The position numbers were made by a program, and so were the translations under genes. Below, in pieces: positions 42,079 to 51,910 of a DNA stretch of 64,000 nt. This DNA comes from Lachancea dasiensis (Eukaryota; Ascomycota; Saccharomycetes; Saccharomycetales; Saccharomycetaceae): contig LT598454.1 of the NCBI GenBank assembly GCA_900074725.1, forward strand, positions 626,854-690,853, given 5' to 3'. The notes under the pieces were generated by a model. The model was not told the DNA's origin, searched no databases, and saw nothing but the letters and a program-made list of their open reading frames with translations. Each line of letters starts with the position of its first letter. The first letter of the stretch is position 1.

Positions 42079-42443
42079 GCTGAAAACCACAGAAACCTCA
42101 GAAAGCTGTTTAACAGGTAATTTGGCAAGCACTGTTGCTTTACAACGTTTGTAAATTTGTTGACGGTTGCATATCCAATTTCGCGTAAGATTAACGCGAG
42201 ACCTAGATTAATATTATACCATCGAAACGTTTATAACGCCAGGTTAAAAATCCGGATCTCAAAATTGACACTAGCACAGTGGCATTAAGACTGTTGTGGA
42301 CTAAATAGATTGTTTATGTAGAATATCTTATTAAAGTATTAAAGATGGGGGAGGGCAGTCTTTGATTTGTTCTCTAAACAAAGTCCGTCGCGCAAAACGT
42401 ACATGCCGCCCTTCTTGAATTAAACCTTTCTCATCGTCGCCTT
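42079..42443. other. Intergenic: YOR114W promoter and AZF1 3' flank
   Basis: 365 bp between two minus-strand genes; nothing further recognised. Confidence 0.45.
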
Positions 42444-44825
42444 CTAGTAAGTGACATTTTTGAACCGCATACCGGTACCTCCGTTTATGTGAGACCGAAA
42501 CTGGTCTCGAGGTTCAAGTTTCACTTGAGAGCCAACGTTGTATTGATAACCATGGTCTCGGGGGTCGGAAGTTGATGGCTGGTCCCCAACAGCACCCAAT
42601 GCACCCTGCGACGAATGACCCGTTAGCTGATTAGAAGGATCATCTGTAACCAGATCCGGTTTATACGGTATATCCGGCCGATCAGTAGGGTCCATGGGCT
42701 GTGGTAAAGCCATAGTTTTGGGTATAACCTGTGAAGGGTTCCCTGTGGCCAATAATTTTGCACTATTGGAGGATTGAGGCTGGGTGGCCGTAAACTGAGG
42801 AGAGAAGTCGCTTTTAGCGATACGAGTATTTCCTTTCCCTCGTCCTTTGATACCTCTATTAGAGTTTTTGTAAAGGTCTCCGATGTATTCGAGCAGCTCT
42901 CGTTCTTCCGAGGCAATATCTTCATTCGGGTCCATCTCGGCCAACCTTTGGGTCAAAGCGTTTAAAGTATGCAGGTGAAATCGATTTTGGTGGGCCTTCA
43001 TGTTTCCAAGCTGTGTGAAACTCTTGTTACATCCATCGAGTTTGCAGCTGAATGGTCTTAAATTCTCATGGGTCAACCGATGAGCAGCAAGGTTTCCCTT
43101 CCTGGAAAACTTCCTACCACATTTTTCACACTCATATGGCTTTTCTCCGGTGTGGAGTCTGATATGAGTACGTAAATTTCCACCTTGTGTGAATCTTTTC
43201 CCGCAGTGCTCGCACTGGAAAGGCTTGTAGCCTATATGCGACCTTACATGTACCTCTAAATGAGTAGCTTGCGTAAAACATTTATGACAGTAAGGGCATT
43301 CGTGCTGCTTTGTGCAGCGGCTTTTTGGCTTTTCCACACCACCCACCAACTCACTCATTGGAGGAATAATTGATGGTGCATCTTCGAGCAATAGAGAACC
43401 ATCTGCATTCCTGGGCACCCGATCTGTCACTCCCTTTTTTCGAGCTTGAATCATCAGCATTAATTGATCTACTTTCGTGGCACCTAGAAGCGGCCTGCCG
43501 TCATCCGATGCCAACAGTAATTCCTTGGGCTCCAAGTAGTTTACCGTATTTTCCAAAGGTTCTGCTTTGACTTTGGGACTTTCGTCCTGACCCATACGTC
43601 TTATTTTCCTTTCTGGGGGCTCTGAATCATCTTTGTCCTGGGTTGCGAGCTCGTTTCGCTGTGGCATAGGCGGTGCTTGTGTGCGAAAATGAGCACCAAA
43701 ATCGTCATCAGCTGGGCTTCTAGGAAGAGGCGATCCGGAAAGAGATTTGGCGCGGGGCGGAAGATCCTTCAAGCCAATTTTATTTGTTCCACTAGATAAC
43801 ATGGGAATGAATCCTTGATTATCAAGCAAGCCGCGAATCGACGATTCGCGTCGCCTGAAGTCGAAATCGAAATCATCTGTCGAGAAGCGCAATGAATTTT
43901 TCCGCGAAGAAAGGCTCTGATTGAAGATCGCCTCGAGATCAGAATCCTGTGTGGGAGGAGGAGCGGCCCTAGAGTCTGTAGAAACATTTGCATTAAGTGG
44001 AGCGTTTCCTGCGCTATCCGTACTAGCAATTGTCGGAACTGAGCTATGATGGTTATTTTCCAAACTAGTACTAGGTGAATCATTGGCTATTCCTGCCGGA
44101 GGATTATTGAGGTGTGACAGCGGGTTTGACAAGCTGGGGCGCCTAAGGAATGGCAGACCAGCTGATGAGCTATTTCGATGAGGAAGAATATGTGGCGGTT
44201 TCATGATGGGTTGAGAATCGCGTTTCCCTGAGGTAAAGAAATCTAAATCTGGAGGCTCGGCACCAGAAAAAAAGAAGGAGTTCCGCTTGGATCCCGGTAT
44301 CAGAATATCAGATCCTCTATGGCCACCACCGCTGGGGGGTGGTACATACTGCTGTTGGTATTGAATCGAGCCAGACCTTCCAGAGGAAAAACTCGGCGTT
44401 TTGAAGCGCGGAAAAAAAGGCTCCAATTGTTCGCTCTGGCGGCGTACTGCGGTGAACTGATTTCCGGCATCTTGTTGAGTAGGCATTTGAGATTGACCAG
44501 CTGAGGAGCCGGGCCAGAATCCATTGATTATGGAGTAACCTCGGCTATAGGGCCCAGGGTCCTGTCGTAATTGGCCTTGCTGGGGTTGCGATTGCTGACC
44601 TGACTGTTGTAAGTTCTGCACCCCCCCTAAGCTTTGGCCCTGGGTTTCAGAGATATTGAGAAACGAGTTTATCGACGCATCTGTGGAAAGCCGTGGGGCA
44701 TTGAAGTTGGTATACATCGAGATCGAGTCCACTCGTGGTGCCATTCCAGGCGCCAAAGCCTGTGGCGGAGGTATGATCGAAGCCGGATGGTTCTGACCAG
44801 AACTCTCAGTCTCTTTTTTGTCCAT
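42444..44825 (-). CDS. AZF1: Zinc-finger transcription factor Azf1
   Basis: A 793-residue factor starting at ATG 44825 (MDKKETESSG); the frame extends 20 codons upstream to a TTG directly after a stop, so that extension is not used. The N-terminal 480 residues are Ser/Gln/Pro-rich and disordered, with a Gln-rich stretch. Four C2H2 fingers lie at about 505-620, including CPYCHKCFTQATHLEVHVRSH, CEHCGKRFTQGGNLRTHIRLH, CEKCGRKFSRKGNLAAHRLTH and a C-x4-C finger CKLDGCNKSFTQLGNMKAH. A basic stretch and a disordered C-terminus follow. Azf1 binds A/G-rich DNA and is known for glucose-dependent regulation of CLN3 and cell-wall genes. S. cerevisiae AZF1 encodes 914 aa. Order with YOR114W and TRS33 is conserved. 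Confidence 0.93.
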   Translation of the reverse strand: MDKKETESSGQNHPASIIPPPQALAPGMAPRVDSISMYTNFNAPRLSTDASINSFLNISETQGQSLGGVQNLQQSGQQSQPQQGQLRQDPGPYSRGYSIINGFWPGSSAGQSQMPTQQDAGNQFTAVRRQSEQLEPFFPRFKTPSFSSGRSGSIQYQQQYVPPPSGGGHRGSDILIPGSKRNSFFFSGAEPPDLDFFTSGKRDSQPIMKPPHILPHRNSSSAGLPFLRRPSLSNPLSHLNNPPAGIANDSPSTSLENNHHSSVPTIASTDSAGNAPLNANVSTDSRAAPPPTQDSDLEAIFNQSLSSRKNSLRFSTDDFDFDFRRRESSIRGLLDNQGFIPMLSSGTNKIGLKDLPPRAKSLSGSPLPRSPADDDFGAHFRTQAPPMPQRNELATQDKDDSEPPERKIRRMGQDESPKVKAEPLENTVNYLEPKELLLASDDGRPLLGATKVDQLMLMIQARKKGVTDRVPRNADGSLLLEDAPSIIPPMSELVGGVEKPKSRCTKQHECPYCHKCFTQATHLEVHVRSHIGYKPFQCEHCGKRFTQGGNLRTHIRLHTGEKPYECEKCGRKFSRKGNLAAHRLTHENLRPFSCKLDGCNKSFTQLGNMKAHQNRFHLHTLNALTQRLAEMDPNEDIASEERELLEYIGDLYKNSNRGIKGRGKGNTRIAKSDFSPQFTATQPQSSNSAKLLATGNPSQVIPKTMALPQPMDPTDRPDIPYKPDLVTDDPSNQLTGHSSQGALGAVGDQPSTSDPRDHGYQYNVGSQVKLEPRDQFRSHINGGTGMRFKNVTY

Positions 44826-45809
44826 TTCCAACCCTGCTGCCGCTCTGGTTGGCGGTATATCTGAGCTTCCCTTACTTTTGCTCAATCACCTTGAGTCCGC
44901 CCAAATGCGACTCAAAATCCTTGCGACAGAACACTTTTCACACTGAAACACTTAATTAAGTTTACGCTAACCACAAGTGATTGTGTTCGCTTCTTGACCG
45001 GACCTAGTAGCTCTATGCGTTACTTGACTCGCTTGTCATGGAATTGAAGCTTCCGGACAGTCCTTACGGACTGTAATTTCCATCTCGTATAATATTATAA
45101 TTATCGACTATGTGGAGCCTAGTTGCTCTATTTATCTGATCAACGAAGAGGTCCCAAATCAAACAAGTTCTCATGGATTGCAATTTAAAACTCTTTCAGG
45201 CACATCAATGTGGGCATTTGACTTTAAAAGGTACGATTCACAGGAGCTTGAGAAGGCCCCTCATTGAATCGCAAATTATATTTACTAGATACATTACCCA
45301 AAAAATATGGTGTTCTTGATTACATGACCAAGAGCTATTGACAAGAAAATATTAAGCTATCGGGATCTTTTAGACAACTGAGAGTAATATCAGACAGCGA
45401 TGTCTGCGATACGATCCGACTTTTACTATGATCATAATAATTAGATCTATTCACGCATAGTTGTTCTTAGCTATGACTAATTAGTAACTCAGAAATAGTT
45501 TCCATGAGCTCTACTTATGCTTGGACTTTGAACCGAGGTTAACCTTCAACTGTCCTTAACATCCCGCCTTAATCCGATTATTGATATTATCCTGTCACTT
45601 CCAACCTTACCACGACACGATGATGACAGATGACATATTAGTACCAAGTGATAAGAGCAGATCCATTGGCCGTACTGAAGGTGTTCGTTCAAAGTACAAT
45701 ATGCAATTTGGGTTCAGCTGGTAAAGCGGGTGGGTAGTATGCTAAGATATCTTGTCATTAGTCATTAAATAATTACGATAACCTACTTTGTAGCTTTGGC
45801 CGCGCTTCT
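44826..45809. other. Intergenic: AZF1 promoter and THI3 3' flank
   Basis: An AT-rich 984 bp. It was searched by eye for centromere elements, tRNA boxes and LTRs; none found. This is the join between the YOR113-115 block and the YDL079-080 block. Confidence 0.5.
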
Positions 45810-47612
45810 CTAGGGCCTATCACTTAGTTTTATGCGTTTGAAAGAATTTCCGTCCCCACCAATCCGAAGAGATCCACTTTCCACTTGATCAGCTTCTTCG
45901 CTTTCGCTTCGTTCTTGTACTAGCAATTTATCCATTAGAGCAGGAGGAGCATCCATGGGAGGCAAAACAACCTCGCACATCTTGATCTTGTCATTTACTG
46001 CGAAATCAGGGTCGTCTATTAGAGCCAAGAAGTCACCAACGGTTTTTACTTTTCTAGCATCACTGTTAGATGCCCCAAAGGTGGAAAGAATCTTAAGGTT
46101 GTCCCATGCTTGGATATCGTGATAACCGGCGTTGGATTTTTTGTGCAAAAGTCTGTCAATGGTGTAGCCGCTATTATTCATCAAAAATATTATGGGCTTA
46201 AGCCCCCATCGAATCATGGTAGAGATTTCTTGGACGGTCAATTGCAGGGCACCATCACCAACGAACAATATGACTCTCGGATCGCTACCCTCTTCCCTTG
46301 CAGCGAAAGAAGCTCCTAAACAAGCCCCAACGGAATAACCAACGGAACCCCAAAGTGCTTGCGATATACATCGTGTTCGATTCGGGAACCTACTCTGATT
46401 GATCCCAAAGGCAGAAGTACCCGTTTCAGTAATAACAATATCACCAGGCTTGAACCAGCGAGTTATTTGACTCCACACCCATTCTTGCCGCAAAGGAACA
46501 TTATTCATCAGTCTTAGCTTTGGTTTGATGACGTCCAGAACCTTCTGTGGCCGATATTGAACCAAAGAAGGGTTCAATTTAGCCAACAGTACTTCCATCG
46601 CCACTTTGAGCTCCAGATCGGGATATGTTGCATTTTTCAGCCTCGCGCAGTTTGAAAACAGTAAAACAGTATTCTTTGCTTTGTAACTGAAGTGGAAGGA
46701 GCTGGTGCTGAAATCAGATAGTAAGGCGCCCACAACTAGTATGAAATCACTAAAGTCTACAACCTCACGAACCTCAGGGGAGGACATAGATCCTACAAAA
46801 GTACCTCCAAAGCGCTGATGTTGCTCATCTAAGGCCCCTTTTCCCATTGGAGTACAAAATACTGGAAATCGGGTAGCTTCAACAAGCTGCTTAGTTTCTT
46901 CTATAAGATCGTGCCGCGAGACACACGCGTCCACTATTATGGCCGGACTTTGGCTTTTGTACAGGGCGTTCAAAACCGCAGCTGCAAATTCGTTTTCTAA
47001 CGCTTCGTTCCGGGGACAGTCTGAGAGGTCCAGAGGTATGTTTAGTAACGATGAACTAACCGGCACATCGATCATATTCAAAGGAATGCCAAGGTATACC
47101 GGGCGTTGGCGCGTAAATGCAATGATTAACGATTTATCGATCTCATGGGCAAACGTCTCCAGATCATCCAAAATTGCTGTGTACTCAGCAACATCACTTC
47201 CAAGTCTATGAAAGACCTTGAAATCACCATTGCCCAAAGTATGGTGCAGAAGTAATTGCTTAACTTGAGCTGACATTGGCGGCATCCCAACAACGTGAAC
47301 TAGACCGACATGTTCTGCAAAAGCACCTGCAATACCGTTTATTGCGGATAACTCACCCACTCCGAAGGTCGTTATCAGACAGCCCATCCTTTTTATTCGT
47401 GAATAGCCATCCGCGGCATAAGCAGCGTTCAATTCGTTTGTATTGCCAGCCCATATCATTTGAGGTATTGTATAAATTTTATCGAGAAGTGGCATGTTGA
47501 ATTCGGCAGGAAGGCCAAAGATGGTGCGGACTCCTAGTTGCCGGAGTCTGTACAAAAGGTAGTGACCCAACGTAATCTCCGGCGGTAGCGCGTATTGATA
47601 TACATAGTTCAT
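45810..47612 (-). CDS. THI3: Thiamine regulator Thi3 (decarboxylase-like)
   Basis: A 600-residue ThDP-binding protein of the pyruvate decarboxylase family, starting at ATG 47612 (MNYVYQYALPPEITLG), which aligns with the Thi3 N-terminus; the longer frame begins at TTG. It is much closer to Thi3 than to Pdc1 or Aro10: AGNTNELNAAYAADGYSR, QLLLHHTLGNGDFKVFHR and SAPEVREVVDF-like segments are Thi3-type. The ThDP motif is present (GDGALQLTVQE ... NNSGYTIDR). The activator Glu is kept at 60. The position of catalytic Asp28 of Pdc1 is Glu37 here (GLPAEF), and the Glu477 position is Asp (NNSGYTIDR), the same exchanges as in S. cerevisiae Thi3. This points to a thiamine-diphosphate sensor acting with Thi2 and Pdc2 rather than a full enzyme. 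It lies next to MRK1, as for YDL080C-YDL079C. Confidence 0.92.
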   Translation of the reverse strand: MNYVYQYALPPEITLGHYLLYRLRQLGVRTIFGLPAEFNMPLLDKIYTIPQMIWAGNTNELNAAYAADGYSRIKRMGCLITTFGVGELSAINGIAGAFAEHVGLVHVVGMPPMSAQVKQLLLHHTLGNGDFKVFHRLGSDVAEYTAILDDLETFAHEIDKSLIIAFTRQRPVYLGIPLNMIDVPVSSSLLNIPLDLSDCPRNEALENEFAAAVLNALYKSQSPAIIVDACVSRHDLIEETKQLVEATRFPVFCTPMGKGALDEQHQRFGGTFVGSMSSPEVREVVDFSDFILVVGALLSDFSTSSFHFSYKAKNTVLLFSNCARLKNATYPDLELKVAMEVLLAKLNPSLVQYRPQKVLDVIKPKLRLMNNVPLRQEWVWSQITRWFKPGDIVITETGTSAFGINQSRFPNRTRCISQALWGSVGYSVGACLGASFAAREEGSDPRVILFVGDGALQLTVQEISTMIRWGLKPIIFLMNNSGYTIDRLLHKKSNAGYHDIQAWDNLKILSTFGASNSDARKVKTVGDFLALIDDPDFAVNDKIKMCEVVLPPMDAPPALMDKLLVQERSESEEADQVESGSLRIGGDGNSFKRIKLSDRP

Positions 47613-48504
47613 GACCAGTTGGGTAGTAAGCAGCGCAAAGCCAGCCTTAGCCAAAGACCAAAGAAAATGACAGGTCCTTTATAGTGTAGCCAAATGGATG
47701 ATTCCTTGAACACTTCTCTTATCCGGTACGAACAGTTAGTGCGGGTGAACTGTGGAAGGCACTTGTCAACTAATCTTCTGTATCAGCCGCCAAATACACT
47801 CAGTATTTATGGTGGATAGGGTTATCGATTTGGGATATCTGATCAGAAGGTCTGACAGGTTTCCGATCTTAATTGAGCTTTGTGCTTTGTTCACGACGGC
47901 TTTTTGGTACATCTTTGTTGTGTGAAGTATCGTCACTTACGGAACCCATAAAACTGATGTTGCCTCAATAGTCCGAAACTAATATCAGTCCAGCAAAATC
48001 ACGGCAAATACCGACTTACAAATACTACTACATGTCACTTTATAAAATGAGTCCGAATTCTCTCGCTTGGTGTTATGCATATTGGCGAGAGTTTTCTTCG
48101 AAGTACTGCACAAGGGCCTAGATAGGTGAGATTAGAATGAACTGGCGTCCTATCTATCCTGCTCACACCATTGACGTAGGAGGTCCGCCCGTTTAAAATC
48201 GAGGCTAACACTCTCAATTCTTTGGGGACCTCGTGGTGTTTGAATTGGCAGCTATAGGAGGAGCCGTTGGTGGTCTTCTGAGTCTAGTTTGTTAGAATTT
48301 CGTCTTATAATTGACGAGCACGGCGAATTGCCGAATGTAGGACTTGAAGAGAAGGGGTATAGCGATGCAAAAGGCTACAAGAATACCAGAAATATACGTT
48401 TTCAAGTTGGGTTGGGTTTTCATGGATGTCATTAAGGAATTGGAAGGGTTGAGAATGAAACGGGACTCTCCGTAGAAAGGTAAAAATCAAAACAATTAAG
48501 AGCT
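47613..48504. other. Intergenic: THI3 promoter and kinase 3' flank
   Basis: 892 bp between two minus-strand genes. Short frames (48035-48217, 48305-48508) are not credible. No element was recognised. Confidence 0.45.
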
Positions 48505-49632
48505 TCACGAGAGAAGACGCTGTCTGACTTTCTCGGTCTCCTCGATTGTCAGAGATTCTAGTTCCAACTGGTCGCTAAAATCTGTGAGTTTGAGATTTTG
48601 CACCACGGCTCTCAACTCTTCATCTTGGCCTTCGGCTTGGCGAAGTTCGTCGAAATATGGAGAACATAAACATTGCAATGCGGTGAATCTTTCCATAGGA
48701 TCGTAGCGTAACACATCGGACAAAAATTGGATGGTCTGCTCATCCTCACGTTTGAACACCTTCGCAAGGGGGATTGGTCGTATTTGGGGGAATTTGTGCT
48801 CCATGTAGTTGGAGTTCATAGAGCATATTTCCTGTTTCGTAGGTGTTCCTAAAATTTTTATGATCTCGACGAGTTGGTCGATCCCACTTTCGCCAGGAAA
48901 CATGGGTTGGCCCAAGATCAACTCAGCCATCACACACCCACTCGACCAAATATCGATCTGGACTGTGTAATTAGTAGCACCGAAAATTAACTCGGGGGCT
49001 CTGTAGTAACGTGAACAGATATACGAAACGTTGGGCTCGGAAGGTTTCAGCTGCTTAGCACTTCCAAAATCACAAAGTTTCAAGGCATATGTCTCCGGAT
49101 CTACTAGTAAGTTTTGTGGCTTAATATCCCGATGACATACCTTGGCATGTGTGTGGAGATAGTTAAGACACTTCGCCAATTGGTAGATGTAGAGCTTGAT
49201 TTCGATACGGGGCATGTTTGTACGCTGTGTGACGAAATGACGCAGGCGCTGATACAGGGACTGCGGCATAAACTCGAGAATTAAGTTTAAATAGACTTCG
49301 CCTTGAGGGTCTGTTTCATAAAAATAGTATTTCAAGTCCACAACTTGCGGGTGCTTTAGCTGCTTCATTATCTCTAGTTCTCGATTTTTGAAGCGGCGAT
49401 CTTGAAGGACCTTCTTGATAGCCACACGGTCGCCAGTTTCCCGAACCTGCGTCGTGAAGACAACCCCAAAGGAGCCGTGGCCAACTACTTCAGTTGCCGG
49501 ATAACTTATCGTTATGGGGTCTTCTTCCAGGCTTGGGGACGAGACAGACGTCGCACCGCTGGTGTCTCCAGGATGGCCCTTGAACACCTGTTTATGAACT
49601 AAACTGCCGTTAGTAATTGCTTGTATCTCCAT
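48505..49632 (-). CDS. RIM11: GSK-3 kinase, short unspliced form (RIM11-type)
   Basis: A complete 375-residue GSK-3 reads from ATG 49632 without any splicing. Its N-terminus ([21 protein letters not shown]) parallels S. cerevisiae Rim11 (370 aa), which begins MNIQ and has SKQVYYAHP at the matching place, and the C-terminal tail ([15 protein letters not shown]) is also Rim11-like. The ATG lies inside the predicted intron of the long form, 34 nt before its acceptor, so the short form needs its own promoter within that intron. The codons for Ile-Thr-Asn contain the TACTAAC branch site. Rim11 phosphorylates Ime1 and Ume6 to start meiosis. In a pre-WGD yeast this would be the common ancestor state of RIM11 and MRK1. 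Confidence 0.85.
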   Translation of the reverse strand: MEIQAITNGSLVHKQVFKGHPGDTSGATSVSSPSLEEDPITISYPATEVVGHGSFGVVFTTQVRETGDRVAIKKVLQDRRFKNRELEIMKQLKHPQVVDLKYYFYETDPQGEVYLNLILEFMPQSLYQRLRHFVTQRTNMPRIEIKLYIYQLAKCLNYLHTHAKVCHRDIKPQNLLVDPETYALKLCDFGSAKQLKPSEPNVSYICSRYYRAPELIFGATNYTVQIDIWSSGCVMAELILGQPMFPGESGIDQLVEIIKILGTPTKQEICSMNSNYMEHKFPQIRPIPLAKVFKREDEQTIQFLSDVLRYDPMERFTALQCLCSPYFDELRQAEGQDEELRAVVQNLKLTDFSDQLELESLTIEETEKVRQRLLS

Positions 49633-51101
49633 CTGAAGAATCAATCGAAAGAGAAGTGAAGAAAAAAGAAGCGGGAGAGGAGCGATTCAAAACCAACACA
49701 CAGAAAAAACTCTTCTCACGGTTGGAAACTTGTGAATTGAGTTACCACGAGAGTGAAGCGCTCTGTTACAATACTGGCTTTCCAACGACGTGCAAGGCAA
49801 CGACGTGCAAGGCAAACCACACACACCTTCTCAAAAGAATGTCGCACAGTGCTCGTAACCCCAAGGCAGGGTGTTCTAATAGTGAGGGAGTGGACTATTT
49901 GTCTACACCAATAGCTGCTCTGTGCGTCTGTATTTACAGATCAACTCTCACCGCCTGTGGCTGGATACACACACCTTAGTTTTTGTTTCGAAATAAAGGT
50001 TTGGGGTCTTTTCGCACAACGTGACTTTCTGTAACCTGGTGCCTTTTAAGGACTGAGAAAAGCGGTGATGTGATCAAGGGCGACAATCGCAGAACCTCGA
50101 TGGGGGAATAATAGCCTGCGATGAGCAAAAAATATGGCGTGTTACCATTGGAGGCTTTTGTGTCCTTCTTTTTTTGCTCCTTGGCCAGACCTGCGTATTC
50201 TGGACCGGGGCCGGCATCTAGAATGTGCTAGGTGGAAGTAAGTCGTGAAACTCACGCTTCCAGAGACGATCCCCGAACTGGCCGCGGTCCTTAGCATGGC
50301 TGAAGGGCGCCTTGAAGAGCTTTTTCGCGCTTCCCGGCCTAACTAAACACCTCGTTCTCGCACGGTAACCTGACATTCGATGGCCCCCGTTTCTCCGGAA
50401 CTGGAAGCTGGCCAAATGCAGCGATGGATGGGGCCCACACAAGAAGAGGACAAGCTCAAGTGCCCCGTCCGGTCGCGCATTTGACCACTTTGTTGTCACG
50501 CGATGGCCCTGGAGAAACGGAAGTGGCCGAAAAATCGCAGGGACAGGGAAAAAAACAAGGGACGCACGCCTGGACCACGTGACGGCGTGACCACGTGAGC
50601 ACGAGGGTCCTGGATTAGCCGCTCGAGCCTCAACGGTTTTCTGGTAAGTGAAGCTTACCAAGAGTTGCTGTCTCTCTTTGTCCTTCTTTCTCTCTTTCTC
50701 TTTCTTTCTCTCTCTCTCTCGACTGGCTCTTCGTTGCGTTAGTAAGGTCACCAATACATACCTTCGGGGGCCGCTGCTGCAGCCTCAACGAGCTCGGCTA
50801 CACGCTCGCCCGTCAACCGCGCCTTGGAACGCGGTTTTGTGGGCTCGTTTTTCTTCTTGGCGGGCTTTTGCTCGTGCTGTAGCACCGAAACAGGCACAAC
50901 ACTTCTCTCCACATGCTCTACCTCGTACTTGAGTCCATCAGCAAGTTTCGACACTAGTGTCGAAGCATATGTTTCCTGTGCCGGCTTTGAATCTGGCGCT
51001 TTCCTGTCGAACAAAAGTTTGGTTTTGCCGAAAGTAATACCCTCTGGATTGTGGTGGGGAGAGATCTGCCGTGTAATCTTCCGCAACAAAGATCCGCTCA
51101 T
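48505..51101 (-). CDS. MRK1: GSK-3 kinase, long spliced form (MRK1-type); join 51101-50762 and 49598-48505
   Basis: Exon 1 (340 nt) and exon 2 (1094 nt) join in frame to a 477-residue protein; S. cerevisiae Mrk1 is 501 aa and is known to have an intron upstream of the kinase domain. Exon 1 codes [20 protein letters not shown], a middle with [17 protein letters not shown], and an end with [12 protein letters not shown]. These resemble, from memory, the Mrk1 N-terminus (RKIS, LIISKLIDGG, DHIEH, KEKVEKMI). Splicing G|TT makes a Val codon and continues HKQVFKG. Kinase motifs are [35 protein letters not shown] and the activation loop [12 protein letters not shown] with the regulatory Tyr. THI3 follows downstream, as for YDL079C-YDL080C. 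The splice is predicted, not shown. Confidence 0.72.
49599..50761 (-). other. Predicted 1163-nt intron with internal promoter region
   Basis: The donor is GTATGT at 50761-50756. The branch site TACTAAC is at 49615-49609, and the acceptor TAG ends at 49599, 11 nt past the branch adenosine. The earlier GGCAG is too close to the branch point and the later AAACAG would shift the frame. The intron contains two CACGTG boxes, a pyrimidine-type tract, a direct repeat (ACGACGTGCAAGGCA twice, about 49784-49815) and a second perfect TACTAAC close to the donor. It is long for a yeast intron, consistent with doubling as the promoter of the short form. Confidence 0.65.
50576..50597. promoter_or_regulatory. 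Paired CACGTG boxes
   Basis: Two CACGTG hexamers at 50576-50581 and 50592-50597, both in the context CCACGTGA (TCACGTGG on the other strand), which suits Cbf1-type bHLH factors. They lie about 950 bp upstream of the short-form ATG and just inside the predicted intron. No AT-rich CDEII follows, so this is not a centromere. Confidence 0.5.
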
Positions 51102-51676
51102 CGTCCCAATTGTAACAAGTAAACGCCTGCACCCTGGGTAATAAAAAATGGGTATGGCAACTGGTAATCCCGTGCACTGTTCGCTAGAAAAATATCACAC
51201 CTGATAGTATGTGGAAAGTCCGGCTTCAAATGGCCTTCAACTTTTATGCTCGAAAGTCCGACCAATTCTACAACCCAAGCCAAGTCTTCAGTTTTTAGCG
51301 CCAGGAACTGGTCATGCTCGTGAATACAGTCCTTATATATGTGCCTGTGTATGGATGGATATGGCTACCATGTTGGTTGTAAACCCCTTGAGCCCGATGT
51401 GTAGTGACCGGCGATCAAGCCCTTTCTGTTATGCGGGGAAGCCGTATAACGGGATATCACCGACAATGGAAATGATGGATCCGGAGGGATAGTGCGGGAC
51501 CTTGGCTCACGTAGTTGGCTTAGACAGTTCGAACATTGGGATGGGATGCTTGAGGGCGCGTTCTGGAATCAGAACTCCAAGGACGCATCGGGGGCGCTGA
51601 TTTGGGATTTTTCAGGCGCAGAGTTGGATATCGTTTCGTACAGTTGTGACGCCGACTGAACATTGGGCAAGGTTTT
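51102..51676. other. Promoter region of the MRK1-type transcript
   Basis: 575 bp upstream of exon 1. Minus-strand frames at 50938-51177 and 51098-51283 overlap it but read as random peptide. No motif is reported. Confidence 0.4.
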
Positions 51677-51910
51677 TGTTGGGAGTAATGTGAGCTGCTA
51701 GGGAACGACTGATGGGGGTGTGCGCCTAATCGCATAATCAACGTCAGGAAATATGCGGCACAGTGGTACAGAATGATAGCACAGAACAGAGGCCATACTA
51801 TTCGATTTACCGTCTTTGTGCAGGTACCTGAACCAACTTTAATACCTAAAACTATCACGCAGCGATAAGTAGAATTCTCAAGATCCAAGTTTACTCATCT
51901 TTATAATGAC
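51677..51910 (+). mobile_element. Solo LTR remnant, same family as the 29-30 kb fragments
   Basis: It begins TGTTGGGA and shares with the other copies the stretch around ATCGCATAATC, the ACAGTGGTACAGAATGATAG block and the closing AAGTTTACTCATCT region, but it lacks part of the middle. No element interior remains. It is an old broken fossil. Confidence 0.7.

Noticed and set aside
50576-50597. Centromere candidate because of CDEI-like GTCACGTG
   Set aside because: No AT-rich CDEII stretch or CCGAA-type CDEIII lies at the right distance on either side; the flank is GC-rich.
50218-50754. 178-codon minus-strand ORF in the kinase intron
   Set aside because: It starts at TTG within the donor region and begins with a low-complexity Arg/Glu/Lys tract made by a purine repeat; no protein-like features follow.
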